Part shown: in pieces, positions 22,891 to 31,110 of the stretch
Layout: each line of letters opens with the position of its first letter
How positions within the stretch are numbered: position 1 is the first letter of the stretch
From: Candidatus Borkfalkia ceftriaxoniphila
GTDB taxonomy: Bacteria; Bacillota; Clostridia; Christensenellales; Borkfalkiaceae
NCBI RefSeq assembly: GCF_004134775.1
Contig: NZ_SDOZ01000002.1
Location: forward strand, 367,740-431,739
DNA length: 64,000 bases
Reading direction: 5' to 3'
Notes under the pieces: model-generated
The model's input: the letters and a program-made list of their open reading frames with translations, nothing else
What the model was told of the DNA's origin: nothing
Databases searched by the model: none
Program-made: the position numbers and the translations under genes

Positions 22891-24540
22891 TTACGACAAG
22901 CCGCTGATCTTGCCCGCCTCGTCGATGTCGATGCGTTCCGCGGCGGGATGTTTGCCGAGCCCGGGCATCAGCATGATATTGCCCGCGACCGCCACGATGA
23001 ATTCCGCGCCGCCCTTTAATATTACGTCGCGCACGTGTACGGTAAAACCCTGCGGGCGTGCCAAAAGTTTTGCGTTATCGGAAAGAGAATACTGCGTCTT
23101 TGCGATGATGACGGGCAGTTCTTTATAGCCGCGCTTTTCGATATCCTCTATCTTACGGAGGGCAAGTTCGGAAAATTCCGCGCCGTCGCCGCCGTAGACG
23201 TTCTTTACGATATCGTCGATCTTTTTCACGACGCCGTCGCGAAGGTCGTACGAATAGGCGAGGCGGCTGGGCTGGTTCGCCGCCTTGACGACTGCCGCGG
23301 CAAGTTCTTTGCCGCCTTCGCCGCCCTGTAAAAACACGTCGGTAAATACCGCCTGCGCGCCCGCGTATTCGGTCATGCGCATGACAAGGTCGATCTCCGC
23401 CTGCGTATCGCTCGCAAAGCGGTTCATCGCGACCACGACGGGCTTTTTATAGACGTTCTTGATATTTTCGATATGCTTGACGAGGTTGGGCATGCCCGCT
23501 TCCAGCGCTTCGAGATTTTCCTCGGAAAGCGTCGTTTTGTCCGCGCCGCCGTGCAGTTTGAGCGCCTTGACGGTGGCGACCACTACCACGCAGTCGGGCT
23601 CGATGCCCGCGATGCGGCACTTGGTATCGAGAAATTTTTCCGCGCCGAGATCCGCGCCGAATCCCGCCTCGGTGACGACGTAGTCGGCAAGACTCATCGC
23701 CGCGTAGGTCGCCTGAATGCTGTTGCAGCCGTGCGCGATGTTTGCGAACGGTCCGCCGTGCACGATGGCGGGCGTGCCTTCGAGCGTCTGCACGAGGTTG
23801 GGTTTGATCGCGTCCTTCAAGAGCGTGCACATGGCGCCCTCCGCTTTTAAATCGCGCGCGTACACATATTCGCCCCTGCGGTTTTCGCCGACGATGATAT
23901 TGCCCAGACGGCGTTTCAGATCGGAAAGCGAAGTCGCGAGGCATAAGATCGCCATCACCTCGCACGCCGCGGTGATCTCGAAGTGTTCTTCCCGCTCGAC
24001 GCCCTCGCCGCCGCGCCCCACCGTCACGTTGCGCAAGGCGCGGTCGTTCATGTCCAGACAGCGGCGGAAATAAATTTTTTCGGGGTCGATATCCAGTTCG
24101 TTGCCGCGGAAGATATGATTGTCCAATACCGCGCACAAAAGATTGTTCGCCGCCGTGATGGCGTGCAGATCACCCGTAAAGTGCAGGTTGATATCCTCCA
24201 TGGGCACGATCTGCGCGTAGCCGCCGCCCGCCGCGCCGCCCTTAATGCCGAACACGGGTCCGAGCGAAGGTTCCCTGAGCGCCAGGCAGACTTTTTTGCC
24301 GAGTTTGCGCATACCGTCGGCAAGGCCGATGGAAACGGTGGTCTTTCCCTCGCCCGAGGCGGTGGGATTGATGGCGGTCACCAAAACGAGTTTGGCTTTG
24401 CGCGCGGAAAAGTCGCCGCCGATCTTTGCCTTAAAGCGGCCGTATGATTCTAAATTTTGCGGCGCTATGCCCAGTTCCGCCGCCACGTCCGCGATGTCGC
24501 GCAAGGCACAGTTCTCCGCGATCTCGATATCGCTCAACAT
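22891..24540 (-). CDS. fhs: Formate-tetrahydrofolate ligase
   Basis: 549 residues, full length. The P-loop motif TAINPTASGEGKTTVSIGLADG, REPSLGPVFGIKGGAAGGGYAQ, and DINLHFTGD are hallmark sequences. It makes 10-formyl-THF from formate, ATP and THF, feeding purine synthesis and the Wood-Ljungdahl methyl branch. It lies 27 bp after the DUF3795 gene, and both are downstream of a ZTP riboswitch (24961-25070), which senses the purine intermediate that builds up when 10-formyl-THF is short. Confidence 0.97.
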   Translation of the reverse strand: MLSDIEIAENCALRDIADVAAELGIAPQNLESYGRFKAKIGGDFSARKAKLVLVTAINPTASGEGKTTVSIGLADGMRKLGKKVCLALREPSLGPVFGIKGGAAGGGYAQIVPMEDINLHFTGDLHAITAANNLLCAVLDNHIFRGNELDIDPEKIYFRRCLDMNDRALRNVTVGRGGEGVEREEHFEITAACEVMAILCLATSLSDLKRRLGNIIVGENRRGEYVYARDLKAEGAMCTLLKDAIKPNLVQTLEGTPAIVHGGPFANIAHGCNSIQATYAAMSLADYVVTEAGFGADLGAEKFLDTKCRIAGIEPDCVVVVATVKALKLHGGADKTTLSEENLEALEAGMPNLVKHIENIKNVYKKPVVVAMNRFASDTQAEIDLVMRMTEYAGAQAVFTDVFLQGGEGGKELAAAVVKAANQPSRLAYSYDLRDGVVKKIDDIVKNVYGGDGAEFSELALRKIEDIEKRGYKELPVIIAKTQYSLSDNAKLLARPQGFTVHVRDVILKGGAEFIVAVAGNIMLMPGLGKHPAAERIDIDEAGKISGLS

Positions 24541-24567
24541 ATCAAAAACCTCCGAAAATAGTCTTTT

Positions 24568-24942
24568 TTATCTTTTGCCGGTCTTTATAAACGCAATGAC
24601 CGCTTCCGCGTCACCGAACCCGTCGTAATCGCCGATAATGCCGTCACGATGGTAGACGATGCCGTTTTGTTCGTTCCTTTCCAGACAATTTAAAAGTTCT
24701 TCTTCCCCGTATCTCTTTAAAAACAGCGTGAAAGCGTAGGGTTTCGCCTTTTCAAACATTCCCTTTTTGCAAAGCGTTTCGCAGTCGGCGCAGCGCGCGA
24801 TATTTTTTTCGATGCTGCAACGGCGGTTTTCGCACCAGGACTTTTCGGGCGCGTCCCCTTCGCCGCAGCCGCCGCACACGTCGTTTTGCGCGCATAGGCA
24901 GCAGGCGAGCCCGCAGCGCGCGAGTCCCATTTCACGTTTCAT
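24568..24942 (-). CDS. Cysteine-rich DUF3795-type protein
   Basis: 124 residues from the ATG at 24942 (GGAGGG 5 bp upstream). The N-terminus has closely spaced cysteines: LARCGLACCLCAQNDVCGGC, then CENRRCSIEK and CADCETLC. This matches the DUF3795 pattern CGLxCxxC...CxGC, presumably a metal or Fe-S site. The remaining part (FLKRYGEEELLNCLERNEQNG) is helical. It is first in the riboswitch-controlled operon with fhs, suggesting a link to one-carbon or purine metabolism; its activity is not known. Confidence 0.75.
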   Translation of the reverse strand: MKREMGLARCGLACCLCAQNDVCGGCGEGDAPEKSWCENRRCSIEKNIARCADCETLCKKGMFEKAKPYAFTLFLKRYGEEELLNCLERNEQNGIVYHRDGIIGDYDGFGDAEAVIAFIKTGKR

Positions 24943-24960
24943 AATTCCCTCCGTAAAATA

Positions 24961-25070
24961 AAAAAAGCCCGAGCAAAACATTCGTTTTTTGCCCAGACGG
25001 TCGACACGAAACGCAATTTCGGCTTCCCCATAGAGATCTATGTAATCCGTCAGTCGCCGAACGCTCTTTC
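24961..25070 (-). promoter_or_regulatory. ZTP (pfl) riboswitch with terminator expression platform
   Basis: Minus strand. The aptamer (about 25066-24991) has GCGACTGACGG, a small hairpin CATAG-ATCT-CTATG, the conserved GGGGAAGCCG segment, and the 3' element CCGTCTGGGC, matching the pfl/ZTP consensus order. The final GGGC opens the stem of an intrinsic terminator: GGGCAAAA (24994-24987) pairs with TTTTGCTC, then GGGCTTTTTT (to 24961). Thus ligand-bound aptamer would sequester CTGGGC and prevent termination, an ON switch. It precedes DUF3795 and fhs, a classic ZTP-regulated gene. Call by eye, not by covariance model. Confidence 0.85.
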
Positions 25071-25124
25071 AATTTTTTTTATTGTACCATACTTTTCCCG
25101 ACAATGCAAGAGTTTGCAAAAAAT

Positions 25125-25433
25125 TTACGGCGCTTTTTCGCAATCGTGCGGCAGGCGCAGCCGCTCGCGCGGGCACGCATATTTTCCTCCCTCCCTTTCA
25201 AAGCCGAACCGCGCAAGATCTACGCCCCATTCGTCCCTGGCAAAGAGCACGGGAATACGCCCGTCCATACATTTGTTGACGAGCGCGCGCAGCATCATTT
25301 CGGGATAAGGGACTCCCTTTTCGCAGAAAAATTCTCCCTGCGCGGTGACGCCGCCGAAAAACACGTTTTCCCCGTCTTTGAGTTCGCAGGAAACGGGGTA
25401 GCCCTCTTTCAGAAAAAAACGAACGGATATCAT
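25125..25433 (-). CDS. Small protein of unknown function
   Basis: 102 residues, not recognised. It opens with strand-like sequence (MISVRFFLKEGYPVSCELKD, then ENVFFGGVTAQGEFFCEKG), then a helix (PYPEMMLRALVNKCMDG) and RIPVLFARDEWGVDLARFGF, ending with a cysteine/histidine-containing tail. A promoter (TTGCGT, 17 bp, TATAAT at 25445-25440) lies so close that transcription would begin at or near the ATG, so it may be leaderless or begin at a later Met. It is separated from the riboswitch by about 55 bp. Confidence 0.5.
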   Translation of the reverse strand: MISVRFFLKEGYPVSCELKDGENVFFGGVTAQGEFFCEKGVPYPEMMLRALVNKCMDGRIPVLFARDEWGVDLARFGFEREGGKYACPRERLRLPHDCEKAP

Positions 25434-25532
25434 ACCCTCATTATACCATAAATCTGACGGTAACGCAAAAAACAGTAGGCTTTTTTTGGAAATTATGATA
25501 TACTAAACGAAAAATCCGCATTCGGAGGCAAC

Positions 25533-26396
25533 ATGGATCAAGCGATATTACAGGCGCTGGAAGGCATACGCAACCAGTTTCTGGACATTGTGTTCGCGGC
25601 GTGGACGATGCTGGGCGAAGAAATTTTCATCACCGCCATCATCGCCGTCGTATTTTTCTGCATCAATAAGAGCCTTGGCGAAAAAATGCTCGTGACCATT
25701 CTTTCGGCAAGCGCTTTCTGCACGGGGCTGAAAAGCGCCATCCGCCGCACCCGTCCCTATGCCGCGGGCGTGGTGGATAAGGTGGACGTGGATACGCCCT
25801 TCGTTTCCACAAACGATCTGGATATCGATATGTCCTGCCCGAGCGGGCATTCGTGCGCGAGCGCGTCCTTTTTCGGTAACCTCGCGCTCACGTTCCGCCG
25901 CCCGGGCGTCATCGTATTTTCCATAATCGCGGTGCTGGGCGTCATGTTTTCGCGGCTATATTTAGGAGTGCACTATCCCACCGACGTGCTGTCGGGCTTT
26001 GCCATCGGCGTGCTGTTCGCGATCATCTGGCAGACGGTCTATGCGGGCTTCTACAAAAAAAGGCTGTGGGTGTTTTTCGCTTTCGCCCTTCTTACGCTGC
26101 CCTTTCTCTTTATCGCCCGCACGATGACGGAATCCATGTTCAAGATCTCCGCCATCACCCTCGCCGCAGCGATCGGGCTTTTGATCGAAGAGAAATTTTT
26201 CTGCTTTGCGGACGCAAACAAATGGTGGAAACGCATTCTGCGGCTGGCGATCGCGATCATCGCGGCGGCGGTCCCCTTTCTTTTGCTGTACCGCTTTCTG
26301 CCCGACGGCAACTGGTCGACTTTCGCGCAGTATTTCGCGGCGATCTTTTTCGCGCTGACGGTCACGCCGCTTCTCATCGTGAAACTTCGCCTGTAA
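25533..26396 (+). CDS. PAP2 family membrane phosphatase
   Basis: 287 residues, about seven membrane helices. All three PAP2 motifs are present: KSAIRRTRPY, CPSGHSCASA and SRLYLGVHYPTDV with the catalytic His residues. Family members remove phosphate from lipids such as undecaprenyl diphosphate or phosphatidate. GGAGG lies 7 bp upstream of the ATG. It is divergent from the gene at 25125-25433 and precedes glyQS by 76 bp. Confidence 0.9.
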   Translation: MDQAILQALEGIRNQFLDIVFAAWTMLGEEIFITAIIAVVFFCINKSLGEKMLVTILSASAFCTGLKSAIRRTRPYAAGVVDKVDVDTPFVSTNDLDIDMSCPSGHSCASASFFGNLALTFRRPGVIVFSIIAVLGVMFSRLYLGVHYPTDVLSGFAIGVLFAIIWQTVYAGFYKKRLWVFFAFALLTLPFLFIARTMTESMFKISAITLAAAIGLLIEEKFFCFADANKWWKRILRLAIAIIAAAVPFLLLYRFLPDGNWSTFAQYFAAIFFALTVTPLLIVKLRL

Positions 26397-26408
26397 ACGA
26401 CTTTTTAC

Positions 26409-26437
26409 TTGACTTTATACGTATAAAAAAGTAAAAT
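26409..26437 (+). promoter_or_regulatory. glyQS promoter containing a palindrome
   Basis: TTGACT (26409-26414), 17-bp spacer, TAAAAT (26432-26437). The spacer contains the perfect palindrome TTTATACGTATAAA (26414-26427). No T-box leader fits in the 76-bp gap. Confidence 0.6.
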
Positions 26438-26472
26438 TATTATAAAAACGAAAAGAGAACGAGGAATCTATC

Positions 26473-27852
26473 ATGTCTGATAAAACAGCGGCGACAATGG
26501 ATAAGATCGTAAATCTCTGCAAGGCGCGGGGCATCATTTTCCCGGGCAGCGAAATTTACGGCGGAATGGGAAACACCTGGGATTACGGTCCCGTAGGCGT
26601 GGAGATCAAGAATAACGTCAAGCGCGCCTGGTGGAAAAAATTCGTGCAGGAAAGCGACAATTCTTTCGGCGTGGACGCGGCGATCCTGATGAATTCGCGC
26701 GTATGGGAGGCGAGCGGGCACACCTCGTCCTTCACCGACCCCAAAATGGACTGCAAGGAATGCAAGGCGCGTTTCCGCGCGGATAACCTCATCGAAAACC
26801 ATTCTAAGGGAAAAGTCAATCCCGACGTTTTATCCAACGAGGAGATGGAGGCGTACATTGCCGAGCACAAGGTGGCTTGCCCCAACTGCGGCAAGCACAA
26901 CTGGACGCCCATACGCACCTTTAATCTGATGTTCGAGACCTCGCGCGGCGTGACCGACGAGAGCCAGAATAAAATCTATCTGCGCCCCGAGACCGCGCAG
27001 GGCGAATTCGTCAACTTTCTGAACGTGCAGCGCACCACGCGCGCCAAGGTGCCCTTCGGCATCGCGCAGATCGGCAAAGCGTTCCGCAACGAGATCACGC
27101 CCGGAAATTTCATTTTCCGCACCATCGAGTTCGAACAGATGGAACACCAGTGGTTCTGCAAAGAGGGCACGGACACCGAATTTTACGAGGAATACAAGAA
27201 AAAGGCACTGGAATTTTTGCTCTGCCTCGGTTTCGAAAGAGAGCACCTCCGCTACAAAGACCACGACAAACTGGCGCACTACGCGAAATCGGCGTGCGAT
27301 ATCCAATACCTTTTCCCCATCGGCTGGCAGGAACTCAACGGCATTCATAACCGCACGAATTACGATCTTTCCCGCCATCAGGAATTTTCGGGCAGGAATA
27401 TGTTCTATCTCGACCCTGTCACCAACGAAAAGTATATCCCTTACGTCGTGGAATACTCCATCGGCGCAGACCGCCTGATGCTCGCCGTCCTCTGCGAGGC
27501 GTACGACGAGGAGACGCTGGAAGGCGGCGACACGCGCGTGGTCATGCACTTCCATCCCGCCGTGGCGGCGTACAAGGCGGCGATCTTGCCCTTGCAGAAA
27601 AACCTTTCGGAAAAGGCGAAGGAGGTTGCGAAACAACTTTCCAAAAAGTTCATGATCACCTACGACGAGGCGGGTTCTATCGGCAAGCGCTACCGCCGTC
27701 AGGACGAGATCGGCACACCCTACTGCATCACCATCGATTTCGAAACGCTGGATAACAACACCGTTACCGTGCGCGACCGCGATACCATGTCGCAGATCCG
27801 CATGGATATAGGCGAACTTGCCGCTTTCATTGAAAAGAGCATGGAAATTTAA
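26473..27852 (+). CDS. glyQS: Glycyl-tRNA synthetase, dimeric type
   Basis: 459 residues, eukaryote/archaea-like alpha2 GlyRS as in many Firmicutes and Actinobacteria, not the bacterial alpha-beta form. Class II features: motif 2 region [22 protein letters not shown] and motif 3 [18 protein letters not shown] four-Cys zinc insertion is visible (CKECKARF and CPNCGKHN). The C-terminal anticodon domain ends [10 protein letters not shown]. It has a strong promoter and a strong terminator of its own. Confidence 0.96.
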   Translation: MSDKTAATMDKIVNLCKARGIIFPGSEIYGGMGNTWDYGPVGVEIKNNVKRAWWKKFVQESDNSFGVDAAILMNSRVWEASGHTSSFTDPKMDCKECKARFRADNLIENHSKGKVNPDVLSNEEMEAYIAEHKVACPNCGKHNWTPIRTFNLMFETSRGVTDESQNKIYLRPETAQGEFVNFLNVQRTTRAKVPFGIAQIGKAFRNEITPGNFIFRTIEFEQMEHQWFCKEGTDTEFYEEYKKKALEFLLCLGFEREHLRYKDHDKLAHYAKSACDIQYLFPIGWQELNGIHNRTNYDLSRHQEFSGRNMFYLDPVTNEKYIPYVVEYSIGADRLMLAVLCEAYDEETLEGGDTRVVMHFHPAVAAYKAAILPLQKNLSEKAKEVAKQLSKKFMITYDEAGSIGKRYRRQDEIGTPYCITIDFETLDNNTVTVRDRDTMSQIRMDIGELAAFIEKSMEI

Positions 27853-27864
27853 TTTATAAATAAA

Positions 27865-27896
27865 ACGCGCGGAGCGAAATGCTCCGCGCGTTTTTT
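27865..27896 (+). terminator. glyQS terminator
   Basis: ACGCGCGGAGC (27865-27875) pairs with GCTCCGCGCGT (27881-27891) around GAAAT, followed by TTTTT; perfect 11-bp stem. Confidence 0.9.
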
Positions 27897-27921
27897 GTTA
27901 TGATTGCGGCATACTGAAACT

Positions 27922-28107
27922 ATGTATTTCAATTATCACGCCAAGGCAAAACGGCTGATCTCGGAAGGTCACCTCGTGCACTACGATTTCGTGGACAAGT
28001 GGGGCAGGATACGGCCCGCGCTGGTGCTCTATTTCGATAACGAAAAGCCCATGCCCATCCGCGAATACCGCTGGAACGAATATCTTCCGCTGCTCGAAAA
28101 AAAATAA
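27922..28107 (+). CDS. Small conserved-looking protein of unknown function
   Basis: 61 residues beginning MYFNYHAKAKRLISEGHLVH. It contains a helix followed by strands (YDFVDKWGRIRPALVLYF, then PMPIREYRWNEYLPLL). Rich in aromatic and basic residues; compact and non-membrane. It lies after the glyQS terminator, so it needs its own promoter, which I cannot define clearly, and its RBS is weak. It ends 4 bp before the convergent LURP-one gene. Probably a real gene by codon use and fold-like pattern. Confidence 0.5.
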   Translation: MYFNYHAKAKRLISEGHLVHYDFVDKWGRIRPALVLYFDNEKPMPIREYRWNEYLPLLEKK

Positions 28108-28111
28108 AGCA

Positions 28112-28579
28112 TCAGTTTTTCGAACACTTTTCCGCGTCCACGGCGAGCGTGAACATGAGAACGCGGAGCGCGTCGGCGGGATCCGCGACGTCGAGCACGT
28201 AAGTATCCGTCCAGTTCAAGATCTCTTTCCATACGCGCGCGACGACGCCCGAAGTACCGACGAGCGTATAATCCCACTGCAAAAAATCCCCTTCGACGTT
28301 CCAGCCGCAGCACTCGATACGATATTTGGGCCGCAGAAACGACCATTTACGGCAGACCATGCCCACATATCGCTCGCCCTCGTACATTTCGAACTTGGGC
28401 AGAAAGGTCAAAACTTTTTCCTGCACCGTGCCGACGCAAGCACCCCGCGAATCGTAAATGCGCAGGCAATGCCCCCAGGAAAGTTCGCCCTTTACCGTAT
28501 ACGCCACGGTCCCGTCTTCGTAGTAAACGTCGTAACTGTCGAACCAGGAAAAAAAGCGCTGCTTGAATAATAATTTCAT
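28112..28579 (-). CDS. LURP-one-related (tubby C-terminal-like) protein
   Basis: 155 residues. It shows the strand-rich beta-barrel pattern of the LURP-one/YxjI family: MKLLFKQRFFSWFDSYDVYY, TVAYTVKGELSWGHCLRIYD, VGTVQEKVLTFLPKFEMYEG, and a final helix (PADALRVLMFTLAVDAEKC). Bacterial members have no settled function; membrane-lipid binding has been proposed for the fold. It starts 1 bp after the gpsA stop, so it is co-translated with it. Confidence 0.75.
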   Translation of the reverse strand: MKLLFKQRFFSWFDSYDVYYEDGTVAYTVKGELSWGHCLRIYDSRGACVGTVQEKVLTFLPKFEMYEGERYVGMVCRKWSFLRPKYRIECCGWNVEGDFLQWDYTLVGTSGVVARVWKEILNWTDTYVLDVADPADALRVLMFTLAVDAEKCSKN

Positions 28580-28580
28580 A

Positions 28581-29558
28581 TCAAAACTCGAATTTCGTAT
28601 CCCGCGAGAACAATTTCAAGATCATGTCCATGCAGGAACCGTCCATCGCTTTATCGTGGAAACACACCTCGTACACCGCATCGGTAATGGGGAGTTCCAC
28701 ATTGTATTTTTCGCCCAGTTTTTTCATCGCCGCGGCGGTCATGACGCCCTCGGCGAGTTTCTGAAACTTTTCACCCTTGACGAGCATCTCGCCGTACATA
28801 CGGTTGTGAGAATGGCGGGAAAAGAGCGTCGTTTCGTAATCGCCCAGATGCGCGAGCCCGTACGCGGAAAGTTCGTTTCCGCCCATCGCCTTGATGAGCC
28901 GCGCCACCTCGCGCGCGCCGCGCGACATCAGAGGGCCTTTCAGCGTGGAAACGCCGCCGCCGTCGAGAACGCCCGCGGCAATGCCCATCACGTTCTTCGC
29001 CGCCGCGCCGATCTCCGTACCGACGATATCGTTTCCGTAATAAAAGCGGATGAGATCGCTCTTGAAGTTGTCGGCGAGAAACTTTTTCAATTCCACGTTA
29101 TGGCTGTCGATGACCATGCAGTTGGGAATGCCCGCCGTGAAATCCTGAATGTGTCCCGGGCCTACCCAAACCGCGATCTTATCTTTGGAAATGCCTTTTT
29201 CGACGAGGATCTCCGAAAGCCGTTCGCCCGTTTCCACCTCGATGCCCTTCATGCAGAGCACAAAGGTCTTATCCGACACGTTGAATGCTTTTATCTTGTC
29301 GATAAAGCCGCGCACGCCCTGCGAACTGATGGAAATGATGACGATATCCGCGTGACCGACCGCCTGTTCCAGATCGCAGGTGAGCGTGATGCGGGGATCG
29401 AGAGCGACGTACTCGTTTTTGCCCGTCGACTTCAAGACCTGATAGGAATAATCCTCTTCCGGCCCCCAGGAATAGACGTCGTAGCCCTTTTTGCTCGCCA
29501 GATACCAGGCAATGAACGACCCCCAGCGGCCGCAGCCCAGAACGGAAATTTTCAGCAT
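28581..29558 (-). CDS. gpsA: Glycerol-3-phosphate dehydrogenase [NAD(P)+]
   Basis: 325 residues from the ATG at 29558 (GAGAGG 8 bp upstream; the earlier in-frame codon is a TTG). N-terminal Rossmann motif SVLGCGRWGSFIAWYLA, the catalytic Lys segment GAAAKNVMGIAAGVLDG, and the GDYETTLFSRHSHNR region match GpsA. It reduces DHAP to sn-glycerol 3-phosphate for phospholipid synthesis. The usual partner plsY and der are not adjacent; a LURP-one gene follows instead. Confidence 0.92.
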   Translation of the reverse strand: MLKISVLGCGRWGSFIAWYLASKKGYDVYSWGPEEDYSYQVLKSTGKNEYVALDPRITLTCDLEQAVGHADIVIISISSQGVRGFIDKIKAFNVSDKTFVLCMKGIEVETGERLSEILVEKGISKDKIAVWVGPGHIQDFTAGIPNCMVIDSHNVELKKFLADNFKSDLIRFYYGNDIVGTEIGAAAKNVMGIAAGVLDGGGVSTLKGPLMSRGAREVARLIKAMGGNELSAYGLAHLGDYETTLFSRHSHNRMYGEMLVKGEKFQKLAEGVMTAAAMKKLGEKYNVELPITDAVYEVCFHDKAMDGSCMDMILKLFSRDTKFEF

Positions 29559-29611
29559 GATCAATACCTCTCATTCATTTCTTAAGCGCTCCGGCGCATA
29601 AGAAAAATACA

Positions 29612-30154
29612 TTATTTCAGAAAATTCGCCCATTCCGCGTCTTCGCAGTCCGCGTTGCGGAAATGCAGCAAACGCTCCTCATACGCGCGCCGACGATCTT
29701 CTATCGCGGCATCACAATGATCCAAACCGTACTTATGTATAAGCGCGGTCAATTCATATACGCACAGTCCCATCGCATGCCCCGCGGTATGCACCGTAGA
29801 ACATGCCTGCCCCAGGGCATGGCAAAACGCCCCGCCTTCCGCATTCTGCTCATTCGCCAAAGCGTGACAAGCGAGAATCGCCGCTTTGGCGCGAGGCATT
29901 TTGATCTTTCCTGCCGCCCATAAACGCGCCGCCTCCAAAGTTTCCTGCGGGCGCGTTTCGAGCGGATAAATCCGTTTGAGATCCTCTACGATCTCTTCGG
30001 AAAAACTGAATGCCCACAGCACGACAGTCTTATGCGTCTGTTCGGCGCAACGTCTTGCAAGTCCTCTCAAAAACGCGTCTTTGGGCGAAAACAAAATTCT
30101 ATTTTTGCGTTGCAGGCGGGCCGCGGCTTCCGCCTTCCAATCATTCGTAATCAT
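29612..30154 (-). CDS. Imm-5-like (putative immunity family) protein
   Basis: 180 residues, all-helical, rich in Ala with regularly spaced His and Cys: [80 protein letters not shown]. The repeated A-x-x-A-A-x-x-W and AGHA pattern matches proteins annotated as Imm-5-like. The ATG...TGA junction overlaps recR by 4 bp, so it is translated from the dnaX-ybaB-recR message. No toxin gene is adjacent, so an immunity role is doubtful here. Confidence 0.65.
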   Translation of the reverse strand: MITNDWKAEAAARLQRKNRILFSPKDAFLRGLARRCAEQTHKTVVLWAFSFSEEIVEDLKRIYPLETRPQETLEAARLWAAGKIKMPRAKAAILACHALANEQNAEGGAFCHALGQACSTVHTAGHAMGLCVYELTALIHKYGLDHCDAAIEDRRRAYEERLLHFRNADCEDAEWANFLK

Positions 30155-30744
30155 ACTTCTTTGCGCTCGATGAACGCGCGCGACAGCGTGACGTCGTCGG
30201 TGTATTCGATCTCCGAACCGATGGGAATACCGTGCGCGAGGCGGGTGACTTTCACGCCCAGAGGCTTTAAAATTTTGGCGATATAAAGCGCGGTCGCGTC
30301 CCCTTCCACGTCGGGATTGGTGGCGAGAATGACCTCTTCCACGCCCCCCTCGCCCACGCGCGCCAGAAGTTCGCGCAGGCGGATGTCATTGGGGCCGATG
30401 CCCTCCATGGGGTTGATGACGCCGTGCAGCACGTGATACACGCCCTTAAATTCGCGCAGTTTTTCCAACGCGATGACGTCTTTCGGCTCCTTGACGACGC
30501 AGATGATTTTGCCGTCGCGCTCTTTACAGATGTCGCAAACTTCTTCTTCGGTGAAATTGCCGCAGATCTTGCAGTATTTCACCTTTTTTTTGACGTTGAG
30601 AATGGCGGCGGCAAACTCCTGCGCCTCGCTCTCGGTCATGCCGATGATCTTATAGGCGTAGCGCTGCGCGCTCTTTTTTCCCACGCCGGGAAGTTTGGAA
30701 AATTCGTTGATGAGCCTTCCGATCGGCTCGATAAAAACCTGCAT
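30151..30744 (-). CDS. recR: Recombination mediator protein RecR
   Basis: 197 residues, full length. HhH region [20 protein letters not shown], zinc site [16 protein letters not shown], and the Toprim domain [15 protein letters not shown] with a conserved [19 protein letters not shown]. It loads RecA at gaps with RecO/RecF. It starts 4 bp after ybaB, keeping the classic dnaX-ybaB-recR order. Confidence 0.96.
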   Translation of the reverse strand: MQVFIEPIGRLINEFSKLPGVGKKSAQRYAYKIIGMTESEAQEFAAAILNVKKKVKYCKICGNFTEEEVCDICKERDGKIICVVKEPKDVIALEKLREFKGVYHVLHGVINPMEGIGPNDIRLRELLARVGEGGVEEVILATNPDVEGDATALYIAKILKPLGVKVTRLAHGIPIGSEIEYTDDVTLSRAFIERKEV

Positions 30745-30747
30745 GGA

Positions 30748-31086
30748 TTACAGAAGTCCTCCCATGCCGCCCATACCCGCGAACGGGCCCATTTTTTCTT
30801 CGTAAACGGCGTCCGCCTTTTTATAGCCGTCCATGATCGCCGCCATGACGAGATCTTCGAGCATTTCCACGTCTTCGGGATCGACGGCTTTCGGATCGAT
30901 CTCGATGCCGTCGATGATCTTTTTCGCGTTCATGTACACGACGACCGCCTCGCCGCCGCTCGTGCCCACGATCTCCCAATCGTCCAGAGCCTTTTGCATT
31001 TCCTGCATCTGCTCCTGCATTTTCTGCGCCTGTTTCATGAGATTTTGCATGTTACCGCCGCCCATGCCGCCTTTAAATCCTGCCAT
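30748..31086 (-). CDS. ybaB: YbaB/EbfC family nucleoid-associated protein
   Basis: 112 residues with the family core GNMQNLMKQAQKMQEQMQEM, VGTSGGEAVVVYMNAKKI and the C-terminal MGPFAGMGGMGGLL tail. It forms tweezers-like dimers that bind DNA. Located between dnaX (24 bp upstream) and recR as in most bacteria. Confidence 0.94.
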   Translation of the reverse strand: MAGFKGGMGGGNMQNLMKQAQKMQEQMQEMQKALDDWEIVGTSGGEAVVVYMNAKKIIDGIEIDPKAVDPEDVEMLEDLVMAAIMDGYKKADAVYEEKMGPFAGMGGMGGLL

Positions 31087-31110
31087 ATGATTCTCCTATT
31101 TCGCAAATTT

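Noticed and set aside
26397..26472. T-box leader for glyQS
   Set aside because: The gap is 76 bp and contains only a promoter and RBS; no T-box sequence.
29612..30154. Toxin-immunity locus
   Set aside because: The Imm-5-like gene sits inside a DNA-repair operon and no toxin or secretion gene is near.
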